The notes under the pieces were generated by a model, which did not search any database, had not been told where the DNA came from, and saw nothing but the letters and a program-made list of their open reading frames with translations. DNA of 64,000 nucleotides from an uncultured Clostridia bacterium (GTDB lineage Bacteria > Bacillota > Clostridia > Oscillospirales > Ruminococcaceae): NCBI GenBank assembly GCA_947632025.1, contig CANRNN010000001.1:310001-374000 (forward strand). Direction: 5' to 3'. Made by a program: the position numbers and the translations under genes. Positions 25,516 through 33,452 of the stretch are shown piece after piece. Every line of letters begins with the position of its first letter. Positions within the stretch are counted from its first letter, which is position 1.

Positions 25516-26064
25516 CTAGCTCCGTTTCTGCCGCGCGGCAATGGTAACATCGGTCACTCTCGCGACCTTTTCGGTCATAAGCGACTCGATTATTACTGCC
25601 TTTGCCTCGATAAATATCGAAGTGCGGTAACTGCTGTCGGAGTTCCAAATACGCTGTTTTTCCTCGACGTCGGGGAAAACTGACTGAAGCTCCACGGGCT
25701 CGTTGGTATCCGTAAAAACGCGGTTGTTGTCGTTTATCGCCTGAATGACCTTGCCGAAAAGAAGCTGTTCCTGCTCCGCGAGAAATTTCACGTCAGTCTT
25801 GAAATACGGCGTGAGCATATAGTATAAATCCAGCACGACAGGCGGGTGCTTTTGCAGGAAAAGTCCCTCGTTCTGCTTGCCGCTTAGTCTTAAGCTGTCG
25901 GAAAGCTCAATGCTGTAAAGATAAAGTCCCACAGCGTAATCCCCGTGGTTCGCAGGAGAACACAAGCCGATATCTTCGGGTTTCGCGATAATGTCGGGTA
26001 TGGTCTTTTCCCGTATAAGCTCCAGCAAAGCGCGGCTTACGTCGTAAATTGCAGTATATTTCAT
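25516..26064 (-). CDS. DUF4255 tail-cap protein (Afp16/Pvc16-like)
   Basis: A 182-residue protein of the DUF4255 family. The signature is clear: an N-terminal helix (YDVSRALLELIREK), then GLCSPANHGDYAVGLYLYSIEL, and the conserved HPPVVLDLYYMLTPYF followed by LLGKVIQAI-like sequence (LFGKVIQAINDNNRVF). In contractile injection particles this protein closes the top of the tube and sheath and fixes their length. CGGAGC precedes the ATG. It lies 16 bases after the MORN gene and 3 before the beta-rich unknown. Confidence 0.92.
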   Translation of the reverse strand: MKYTAIYDVSRALLELIREKTIPDIIAKPEDIGLCSPANHGDYAVGLYLYSIELSDSLRLSGKQNEGLFLQKHPPVVLDLYYMLTPYFKTDVKFLAEQEQLLFGKVIQAINDNNRVFTDTNEPVELQSVFPDVEEKQRIWNSDSSYRTSIFIEAKAVIIESLMTEKVARVTDVTIAARQKRS

Positions 26065-26080
26065 TCAAATCAGCTCCGTA

Positions 26081-27796
26081 TCAATGAATTTCGCCGTCCG
26101 GATACAAAAACTTGCCATTTAAGAAAGTCCCGCTTCGGATAAGCACACCGTTTTCGTCGTAAACAGAGCCCTCACCGTTAAGTTCGCCCTTGAGGACGCC
26201 GCCCTCGTAGCGTTTCACGCCGCTTTCCCTATCGTAGATGACGCAGTTTCCGTATGGCAGACCCTCTGCAAAATCTCCCTCAATGTACTTTATGCCGTTT
26301 TCCTCGTTGTAGAGCGTTCCGTTTCCGTGGTATTTTCCCATTTTGAATTCGCCGGAATAAACGAGGTTTCCCGTATCGGGCGAATATTTGTCACCCGTGC
26401 CGCTGTAGACGTTCTCGGAAAAAGAGCCGCTGTAGATAAGTTTTCCATTAAGGCTGACCTTTCCTGTGCCGCTTTTCACGCCGTCCTTGAATTCGCCGTC
26501 GTAGACCTCGGTTTTGCCGCCCGCATAGTATGTGTAAAGTTTTCCCGCGCCGTTGTATTTTCCCTTTGAGAACGCTCCCTCGTAGATAACATCGCCGTTT
26601 TCATTATAGAGAATTCCCGTGCCGTCATATTCGCCGTCGGACACCGTGCCGCTGTATTTTAGAGTACCGTCGGGATAATATAGACTGACCGTTCCCGCAC
26701 CTGCAGGCGCGCCGTCCTTGAATTCGCCGCTGTAAAGCACGTCGCCGCTTTCGGAATAAAGCACGCCGAAACCGCTATAGACACCGTCGGAAAACTCCCC
26801 TTCATAGCACAGACTGCCGCTTTCATAGTAAAGTTTTCCCGTTCCGGAATATTTCCCGTCCGAAACGCCGCCTTCGTATTTTATTTTATCGAAATCGCCG
26901 TAATAAATGACGGCGTTTCCGCTCTTGAATTCGTTGTTTTCAAACTCGCCGTCAAGCACGGCGACACCGTTTTTGTATTCCTTGCCCGTTCCCGAACGCA
27001 CTCCGTCCGAAAAGCCGCCTCGATACGCCAGAACGCCGTTGTTGTAAAGCTCTCCCTCGCCCGAATAGACGCCGTTTTCAAAGCCGCCCGAATACAGGAG
27101 CGTACCGTCTGCGGAAAACAGCCTGCCCGCTCCCGAAAAAACACCATCGGAAAATTCGCCTTTATATTCCGAAACGCCGTTTTCATAAAAAAGCTCGCCG
27201 TTTTCGCTGTAGAGATTTTTATCGAAAGAACCCGCGTATTTCGTGTTTCCGTTCGCGTAATACAGAGTTCCCTCGCCGCTGTAGAGGGAATCCGAAAATT
27301 CGCCCTTATAGACGAGATTCCCGCAGTAGTCGAAAAGTTCTCCTTCGCCGCTTACCGCGCCGTTTACGAGCCTTCCCTCAAAGATAACGCCGCCGCTGTC
27401 GGAAAGCAGCCGCACTTTTCCGCTGTAGCCGCTCATGCCGTCCGTCGAGAGGTAAATATCCTTTGTAAAGAGTTTCGACACCAGAAACGGCACAAGGAAT
27501 TTCACGACCGCAGCAGCCGCGAATATTGTAACGACCACGATTATAAGCACCAGAATTTTCGATATGTAAAATCTCCCGAACGAGAAATAGTCCTTTTCAG
27601 ATTTCGGGCGGCTGTTTTTCAGGCTTTTTTCGGCATCGGCGGCAAGGGAATTTACCTCCTTGTCGAGTGTGCGAAGCCCGAACGCCCGACGAAGCTTTCT
27701 TTCCACGCCTGTTACGGACTGCTCCGCTTTTCTCTGCATGGAACGCGACGCGAATTTTACTGTTCTTCCGAGGTCGAACGTATTTCTGAACTTCAA
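26081..27796 (-). CDS. MORN-repeat protein with membrane anchor
   Basis: A 571-residue protein with TTG start (GGGAGGG 7 bases upstream). Residues 1-68 are basic and helical, 72-105 hold one long hydrophobic segment (ISKILVLIIVVVTIFAAAAV), and from about 115 to the end there are about 20 MORN-type repeats of 22-25 residues built on YxGEFxxGxxxGxGxLY. MORN arrays form extended beta sheets that bind membrane lipids or act as scaffolds. The positive N-terminus suggests the repeats lie outside. Nothing like it occurs in the Afp or PVC particle gene sets, so it is an accessory that could attach the machine to, or mark the place of firing in, the cell envelope. Antisense open frames here are codon shadows. 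Confidence 0.85.
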   Translation of the reverse strand: MKFRNTFDLGRTVKFASRSMQRKAEQSVTGVERKLRRAFGLRTLDKEVNSLAADAEKSLKNSRPKSEKDYFSFGRFYISKILVLIIVVVTIFAAAAVVKFLVPFLVSKLFTKDIYLSTDGMSGYSGKVRLLSDSGGVIFEGRLVNGAVSGEGELFDYCGNLVYKGEFSDSLYSGEGTLYYANGNTKYAGSFDKNLYSENGELFYENGVSEYKGEFSDGVFSGAGRLFSADGTLLYSGGFENGVYSGEGELYNNGVLAYRGGFSDGVRSGTGKEYKNGVAVLDGEFENNEFKSGNAVIYYGDFDKIKYEGGVSDGKYSGTGKLYYESGSLCYEGEFSDGVYSGFGVLYSESGDVLYSGEFKDGAPAGAGTVSLYYPDGTLKYSGTVSDGEYDGTGILYNENGDVIYEGAFSKGKYNGAGKLYTYYAGGKTEVYDGEFKDGVKSGTGKVSLNGKLIYSGSFSENVYSGTGDKYSPDTGNLVYSGEFKMGKYHGNGTLYNEENGIKYIEGDFAEGLPYGNCVIYDRESGVKRYEGGVLKGELNGEGSVYDENGVLIRSGTFLNGKFLYPDGEIH

Positions 27797-27831
27797 GCAC
27801 TTACCCTCCCCGCTTTAGTTTTTTCGCACTG

Positions 27832-28665
27832 TCAGCTATGATATTCCTCAATTTTCACGCTGCCTATCTGCTGATAGATCCCGCCCTCGGACGGTTTTTC
27901 CGAAAACAGCGCCAGCCCCAGCGTGAACAGCGCTATTCCCAACACCGCCGCAGCAAGGACAGTTTTGCCGATCTTCACCACTTTCATGGCTATGCGCTTG
28001 GCGCGCTGCTTTGGCGTTTCTCCCAGTCCCATGGCAGAAAACGGCTCTACGCACTGTTCATACCTGCTGAAAAGCTCCATTATATCGGCGGGCGGAGCTT
28101 TCACAAGCCCGTCGCAAAGCTCCTCCACAGCCGTTGTTCGTTTCGAGCGTCCGACGCTTTCAAACGCCGTCCGAAGCTTTTTTTCAAACGCCTCGGAAAA
28201 ACTCGCTCTGTCGCTGCTGTTTTCCGTAAGAAACTTAAGCTCGTATCTGCATTCGGGATTCCCATCGGAAGTAAGCCCCACGTTGTCGTTCTCGATAAGG
28301 TCAGCCGCGATATCTTCCGGCACAGCGTGTATACACAACGCCGCGAGCATATCCCCGAAAAAGCGCACCTTTCCCGCTTCGGTCGAATCACCGTCAGAGT
28401 AGAACGCAGCCGTTTCACTAAGCTCGTGATAACGAAAAACTATTATAAGGTCGTCACCCGACGTGAATATTTCCTCCAACCCGTCAAAATCCGTGTTTCT
28501 TATCCTCTCGAAACGTTCGCACGCGTCACGCTTCAGCTCTTCATCGGTCAGCTGATAGAGAACATATTCCCTGCCGTCACGTCTGCACCTGTAAACGCGC
28601 AGACGCTGCTGCTTTGCCGTGAGATTGACGACTTCGTATACTCCCGAAACACTCTCAAAGATCAT
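27832..28665 (-). CDS. CIS-operon protein with one C-terminal TM helix
   Basis: A 277-residue protein I cannot assign. Residues 1-205 are soluble and acidic, starting with strands that resemble the N-lobe of kinase-like folds (GVYEVVNLTAKQQRLRVYRC, REYVLYQLTDEEL), but I see no catalytic HRD or DFG, so at most a pseudokinase. One TM helix lies at about 235-256 (TVLAAAVLGIALFTLGLALF), after a basic stretch (KQRAKRIAMKVVKIGK), which places the large N-terminal part in the cytoplasm. It sits between the fibre-like gene and the MORN gene. A cytoplasm-facing tail-anchored protein next to baseplate genes is a good candidate for a membrane dock of the machine. Confidence 0.6.
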   Translation of the reverse strand: MIFESVSGVYEVVNLTAKQQRLRVYRCRRDGREYVLYQLTDEELKRDACERFERIRNTDFDGLEEIFTSGDDLIIVFRYHELSETAAFYSDGDSTEAGKVRFFGDMLAALCIHAVPEDIAADLIENDNVGLTSDGNPECRYELKFLTENSSDRASFSEAFEKKLRTAFESVGRSKRTTAVEELCDGLVKAPPADIMELFSRYEQCVEPFSAMGLGETPKQRAKRIAMKVVKIGKTVLAAAVLGIALFTLGLALFSEKPSEGGIYQQIGSVKIEEYHS

Positions 28666-28707
28666 TTCAATTTACCTGCTTACCTGTTTGCTTGTTTATC
28701 GGCAGCT

Positions 28708-30381
28708 CTACGGCTTTACGACAATATATGCCGCCGCAAAAACGCTTTCGTCCTCGGCGCAGACGGCTCGTATCTTGAACACGCCGCTGTGGTTAGGAGC
28801 GGTATAGCAACCGTTATCGTCGATGCTGCCGCCGTTTTCGCTCACTACAGACCAGCGTATCCCGCACGGCGGGAGATTGACAAATTTCACCGTAAAATAC
28901 GCCGATTCCAGCACTCCGAGAGTTTTTGTGCCGTTGTCTATGATTATTCTTCTGTCGGCGGCTGCTCGGACCTCGCTGCGCTTTATCGCCGTCCAGTGTA
29001 CCACTGCGCTGTCCGCGGCAGCGGCTTCAAGCAGGCGTATGCCTATTTTGAATGTTCCCGTCGCGGAATTTACCCTTACGGCGACCTCGGCTTTCACGCC
29101 GCTGTCGCCCTCATCAAATATCTCCGAAGAGCCGTAAACAAAGCTGCAGTCGGTAACGTTCTCGTCACGCAGTCCTGCCACGACCAGAACATTTCCCAGT
29201 CCCAGACCGTGAGATATTTCCTCCGAAAAGAACCTCTTTCCCGCCTTTCCGCCTATGCCGAGGTCTATTACTGTTTCTCCGGAGGAAACTTCCGTCAGAA
29301 CATCGGGACGCTTTTCATCATCGGAAACCGTTTTTTCCGGATGCGACGTTTTTTCCAGCACTCGTATTCTGTCTTTCAGCGCCAGATTTTCTATCTCAAG
29401 CTCGGCGTTGGTCGAAAATCCGAAATCGGACGGAATCTCGCGTATACCTGTGATAACAAGGTCGTCTACCGTTATTCTCGCAAGGCAGACGTCCACCTGC
29501 GACGCGGAGCTTACAAGGCTCAAAAGCTCGGCGCAGTATTCATCACGCGCCTGATCGCACGGTTCGCCGTTTATCATCTCGGAGCGCAGCTCTATTTCAT
29601 TTTCATTGGAGAATTGCCGCTCGTCGGCGGTGACGCTCAAAGCTCCCACTTCGATAACGAACTGTGCCGTGTCGTTGGAAATATTCATACCGTCCAGAAT
29701 ATATGTAAGCGAATAGTACCCGTCCCTTATCCTCTCGGAGCGAGAATCAAAGTCGACGCTTATATTATCCGCTCCGTTATAACGGACGCATTTAAGATCT
29801 ACCGAAATCCTTGCTTTAAGCGTACATTCCGTGTTTCGTGGGATCATGCGCAGCTCGGCAGGAAATCTGCTGTTCGCTTTAATGAATCTCGGAACATAAA
29901 GGCTTATCTCGGCATCCTCGTTCTCGAAAATGACAGCCGACTGCTTATAATACGACCCTACGCCGCGCCTTTGAGCTTCCGACGCTTCCGCGAGATAGAG
30001 GGAATACCCCTCCTTCACCATATCCGAAAGCGTTCCGGAGGAATCAGTGTTCTCGGCGTATTCAAGGCAGAGATAGTACTCCCCTTTAAGCTTGTTTGCG
30101 TCGTAGCCCTTAAGCTCGGAAAGCTTCGCTGTATGCGGCACGGGAACGACTATCTCCCGTCCCAGACCGTCAACGGCGACTCCCGCCTCGACGGAGATCT
30201 TATCGTCGGCGACTGCCACTGTATCCAGTCCGCACACTACCCCATATCCTCCCGCCAGACGGTTCATAAGGCGGCGCTTGTCGTTATAATAGAGCTGCTC
30301 CGCCTTAAAGCTCTCGGCGCTCATTACCTTGCCCTTAAAATAATTGTTCCGTTCAAACGGGAAAAACTTTATATTGTACAT
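28708..30381 (-). CDS. Baseplate-attached fibre-like protein with C-terminal Ig-like domain
   Basis: A 557-residue protein, ATG behind GGAGG. The N-terminus (FFPFERNNYFKGKVMSAESF ... YNDKRRLMNRLAGGYGVVCG) resembles the N-terminal module of CIS baseplate/fibre proteins that start by docking on the baseplate rim; a short beta domain follows (ISVEAGVAVDGLGREIVVP). The middle is beta-rich, with a short coiled coil near 325-345 (ELEIENLALKDRIRVLEK) that could trimerise. The last 55 residues form an Ig-like fold of the GxIDDxGxYTAPxxxG type. It follows the tail protein I gene by 12 bases, the normal place of receptor-binding fibres. Target unknown. Confidence 0.65.
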   Translation of the reverse strand: MYNIKFFPFERNNYFKGKVMSAESFKAEQLYYNDKRRLMNRLAGGYGVVCGLDTVAVADDKISVEAGVAVDGLGREIVVPVPHTAKLSELKGYDANKLKGEYYLCLEYAENTDSSGTLSDMVKEGYSLYLAEASEAQRRGVGSYYKQSAVIFENEDAEISLYVPRFIKANSRFPAELRMIPRNTECTLKARISVDLKCVRYNGADNISVDFDSRSERIRDGYYSLTYILDGMNISNDTAQFVIEVGALSVTADERQFSNENEIELRSEMINGEPCDQARDEYCAELLSLVSSASQVDVCLARITVDDLVITGIREIPSDFGFSTNAELEIENLALKDRIRVLEKTSHPEKTVSDDEKRPDVLTEVSSGETVIDLGIGGKAGKRFFSEEISHGLGLGNVLVVAGLRDENVTDCSFVYGSSEIFDEGDSGVKAEVAVRVNSATGTFKIGIRLLEAAAADSAVVHWTAIKRSEVRAAADRRIIIDNGTKTLGVLESAYFTVKFVNLPPCGIRWSVVSENGGSIDDNGCYTAPNHSGVFKIRAVCAEDESVFAAAYIVVKP

Positions 30382-30393
30382 AAAACGCCTCCG

Positions 30394-31428
30394 TCACACG
30401 AGAGTTATGCCGTCGCCGAGAATTATCTCGCCGTCCGCACCCTGCGTGCCCTCACGCGGGATAATTATAATATTCGCGGTCATATACGCGGGCTTGAAGT
30501 CGTCGACTATCCGCAAAAGCCCGCTGTATTTTTCCTCGGAAAGCGGACCGCACGGCAATATCAGCGCGAACTCGTAAGGGCTTGTAAAAAGCCGCTCTTT
30601 GGGAATAGAATATCGGTTGACAAAGCTGCCGTCCTCGGATCGGTAATATTCAGCTATATCCGCTTCGCAGCCGAGATACAGCCCGCAAAGCTCGGCTAAT
30701 ATCTCCCGCGTACCCACACGCCCGAATATCCTTGGAGCGTTTTTCAGTATATACCGCAGCTGCTCCTCATTCCACAGACCGACAGTTTTTATCCCGAAGC
30801 AGCCGCATATCCACCTCAAAAAATCCCCGTCGGCGCAGTCTTGAGAATAGTACTCGGCTGCACAGTCTATATCAGACTCGGTATGCTCAAAAAGGCTCTG
30901 AAATATAGCCAGATACCGCTCTAAAAATGAATCGTCGCCTCGGTACAGCTCCGGCAGGAAATTCGTCCACATATACGGGTCGAACATCAGCCTCATCAGC
31001 CGTATTTCGGGACATTCCCCATCGGGACAGACGGCGTGTATCACAAAGAACAGGTATCTTGCCCTTATCCTTGTCAGCAGCAGCTCTTTCGAGAGCGGTC
31101 CCGTAAAACGCAGGAGCGGTGAAAGCAGGCGCAGTTTTTCGTCCGGCTTTTCGGACGAGCGCAAAAGCTCCGTGATATTGACGTTCCTACCGCCGACATC
31201 AAGCTCTTCACTCTCGGAGCTGTAAAACGACACCTGAACCGAGCAGTTCACGGGAAGCGAGAACTCGGTTTCAAGCTTGTACCAGCGCGTTTCCCGCTCA
31301 CCGCTGTCGAAAAGCTCCGAAAAATACAAGCCGTTTGCTTTGAGCGTGTCGCCATGCACCTCGCCGCCGCAGCCGCGCAGAAAGTCGCTTTTTTTGTTCA
31401 GAATAAAAAACCTCGGCACATTCCTCAA
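30394..31428 (-). CDS. Phage tail protein I-like baseplate component
   Basis: A 344-residue protein with TTG start (AAAGGGGTGAG upstream). Residues about 145-300 carry the tail-protein-I/TIGR02242 pattern: FDPYMWTNFLPELYRGDDSF, LERYLAIFQSLFEHTESDID, LRWICGCFGI and FGRVGTREILAELCGLYLG. In phage P2 gpI and CIS relatives this protein sits at the edge of the baseplate and links wedge to fibre. The N-terminal 140 residues are an extra beta-sandwich-like part also seen in CIS versions. It directly follows the two J-type genes. Confidence 0.88.
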   Translation of the reverse strand: MRNVPRFFILNKKSDFLRGCGGEVHGDTLKANGLYFSELFDSGERETRWYKLETEFSLPVNCSVQVSFYSSESEELDVGGRNVNITELLRSSEKPDEKLRLLSPLLRFTGPLSKELLLTRIRARYLFFVIHAVCPDGECPEIRLMRLMFDPYMWTNFLPELYRGDDSFLERYLAIFQSLFEHTESDIDCAAEYYSQDCADGDFLRWICGCFGIKTVGLWNEEQLRYILKNAPRIFGRVGTREILAELCGLYLGCEADIAEYYRSEDGSFVNRYSIPKERLFTSPYEFALILPCGPLSEEKYSGLLRIVDDFKPAYMTANIIIIPREGTQGADGEIILGDGITLV

Positions 31429-31461
31429 CCTGTTCTCACCCCTTTCGCTTTTACGATTTTT

Positions 31462-33405
31462 TTAATGTTCAACGACTACCGAAATTTTCCCCGCTGTCGG
31501 CAGGCAGACGTTTTTCAGTCTTACATCGCCGCTCGGAAGCCGTTCGCCGTCGCTTGCGGATACCGAAAGATCCACACTCAGCACGGCGCTTACCCACGGA
31601 GCTTCATAGACGTACCGTGAAAACTCGTTTATGCTTATCGTGCCGCCGAAATTCACCCTGTCACTGTCGAAAAAGCCCCGTACAGCCTTTTCGGTAAGCT
31701 CCTTACTGTCGGCGGAATATGTATTTGTACTTATGTTTATGTAAACGTTCACGGGGGCGTATCTTACGGCGGGAAACTCCACCTTTGTGCCCAGCTGCAC
31801 CCTCGGAAGTATCCTGCGCTTAAGATTCCGCATAAGACCGCTGCTCGGAGCGGAATTTCCGATAAAGTGTTCCAGCGCTATACACACGCAGTTTTCTTTA
31901 AGCTCGCTGACATACGCCCTTATGTGCTTGTGCGGCATTCCGGGAGTAGTCCTCACGGCGTTTTCATAATCTTCGAGAGTTACACAGCAGCGCGGAGAAT
32001 CCATAGCGGCTCTCACATCGGCATAACATTCATCAACGGTCTGCCTTGCGGCTCCGCCCTCCGACGGCAGGATATTTACGGCGGAAATGCCGTTCTCGTT
32101 TGTGGAGCTTACCGCGCCCGCCCTGACGTTGCCGCCGTTTTTAAGTGACACAACACACCCGAAAAGGTAAATGTCCCCTCTCGGCGGCATACCCTTTTCG
32201 CCGTTTCCGAAAACTATCTCTCCCGTATCGGGATCGTAAACAAAGCAGCGGCTGTATTTGTCGGCACCGTCAAAATCCTTCACGGGATTCCACCTGCGAA
32301 AGACACCGTCCTCGCAGACATACACCCGCGCCGAATTTTCAAGCATATTCCCGACTTCGGACTTTATCCTGAAATTGCATACGCCGCACGCCCTGCCAAG
32401 ACAGCACCGCTCCTCAAAGCCCTCGCCGCACACCACAACCTCGAAGCACCTCGCCGTGCTGTTTACGGTTATCCTTTTTCCGTCTGCTTTGAAATCCTCT
32501 AAAAGTGTCCTTTCCTCTCCGCTTAAAGCAAACAGGAACGCAGGCTTTACGGGTGTGCGGATAGTGCCGTTTTCGACGTTATCAAACCGCAGTATCCGCG
32601 AAAGCGTCCGTTGTTGGAGCGCCGGTACGGCGTTTATCACAGCCGCCGTGACAATAGGCATTGCGGCGAATTCTCCGCTTTCCACTGAAAAAATAAGCTC
32701 TGCTGCCGCAGTATCTCCCGTGCGGAGCATTATCACGCCGCTTTTTGTAAAACCCATGGTTTCATCGAGAAGTATCTCGACAGGAAGATCCCCCGTGAAA
32801 GCGCTGACAGACACAATACAATCGTCCCTGTTCGTTATTTCGGTACATGGATTTTCGAGCCGTATCCCGAAATATATCCCGACCACGCTTTTTGCAGGCA
32901 GCGGATTTTTAAGGCACACACGGAATTTCGTGTACGGCTGTCCCTTTCCGAACGGAAAAACGAGCGTGTTCGCAAAGCTCCTCAGGCTGTCCGAGAGAAT
33001 ATCATCCCTGTTCGTTACAAGGCGTTCGTCCGTGCCGAACGACAGTATCTCATTGTCTGCCGCCGAGCAGCCGTATTCCGTTTCAAACGGGATATCATCG
33101 GCATAAAAGACGCTCCCTCTCGGAGCGAACCCGCCGCCGCTGAGATTTAAGTAGGTCCTTGCGGGAACGGACGGCGACGGCGTGCAGCCCAAAAGTTTCA
33201 GATATCTCGAAAAATGCCGCTCGTTGACGGAGTTGAGATGATAACGCTGCACCTCCGAAAGCCACGACATAAGCTCCAGTATGGTGATACCGGGGTCGGA
33301 GGCATTGTGGTCGGTCCATTCGGGGCATAATTTCACTGCCTCCGCCGTTGCCGTTTTCAGGATATCCTCAAAGCTGTCGCGGCTAAGATCTTCCGACCGA
33401 AGCAT
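31462..33405 (-). CDS. Baseplate J-like wedge protein (second, Afp12-like)
   Basis: A 647-residue baseplate wedge protein, ATG behind AAGGAGG. The family start is typical: CPEWTDHNASDPGITILELM ... SWLSEVQRYHLNSVNERH, followed by YLKLLGCTPSPSVPARTYL. The middle has GEIVFGNGEKGMPPRGDIYL, the usual J-protein FGDG-type loop, and the C-terminal part has VRTTPGMPHKHIRAYV and a beta domain. In CIS particles the two J-like proteins build the wedge that joins hub to sheath, as gp6 does in T4. Confidence 0.92.
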   Translation of the reverse strand: MLRSEDLSRDSFEDILKTATAEAVKLCPEWTDHNASDPGITILELMSWLSEVQRYHLNSVNERHFSRYLKLLGCTPSPSVPARTYLNLSGGGFAPRGSVFYADDIPFETEYGCSAADNEILSFGTDERLVTNRDDILSDSLRSFANTLVFPFGKGQPYTKFRVCLKNPLPAKSVVGIYFGIRLENPCTEITNRDDCIVSVSAFTGDLPVEILLDETMGFTKSGVIMLRTGDTAAAELIFSVESGEFAAMPIVTAAVINAVPALQQRTLSRILRFDNVENGTIRTPVKPAFLFALSGEERTLLEDFKADGKRITVNSTARCFEVVVCGEGFEERCCLGRACGVCNFRIKSEVGNMLENSARVYVCEDGVFRRWNPVKDFDGADKYSRCFVYDPDTGEIVFGNGEKGMPPRGDIYLFGCVVSLKNGGNVRAGAVSSTNENGISAVNILPSEGGAARQTVDECYADVRAAMDSPRCCVTLEDYENAVRTTPGMPHKHIRAYVSELKENCVCIALEHFIGNSAPSSGLMRNLKRRILPRVQLGTKVEFPAVRYAPVNVYINISTNTYSADSKELTEKAVRGFFDSDRVNFGGTISINEFSRYVYEAPWVSAVLSVDLSVSASDGERLPSGDVRLKNVCLPTAGKISVVVEH

Positions 33406-33452
33406 TTTCCCCGCCTCCTTGTAAAATAAAATACAAAAATTCTAAAAATTAT

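Noticed and set aside
27838-30699. A 953-codon open frame on the plus strand
   Set aside because: It lies opposite three well-supported leftward CIS genes, has no domain-like composition or ribosome site, and is a shadow of their codon bias.
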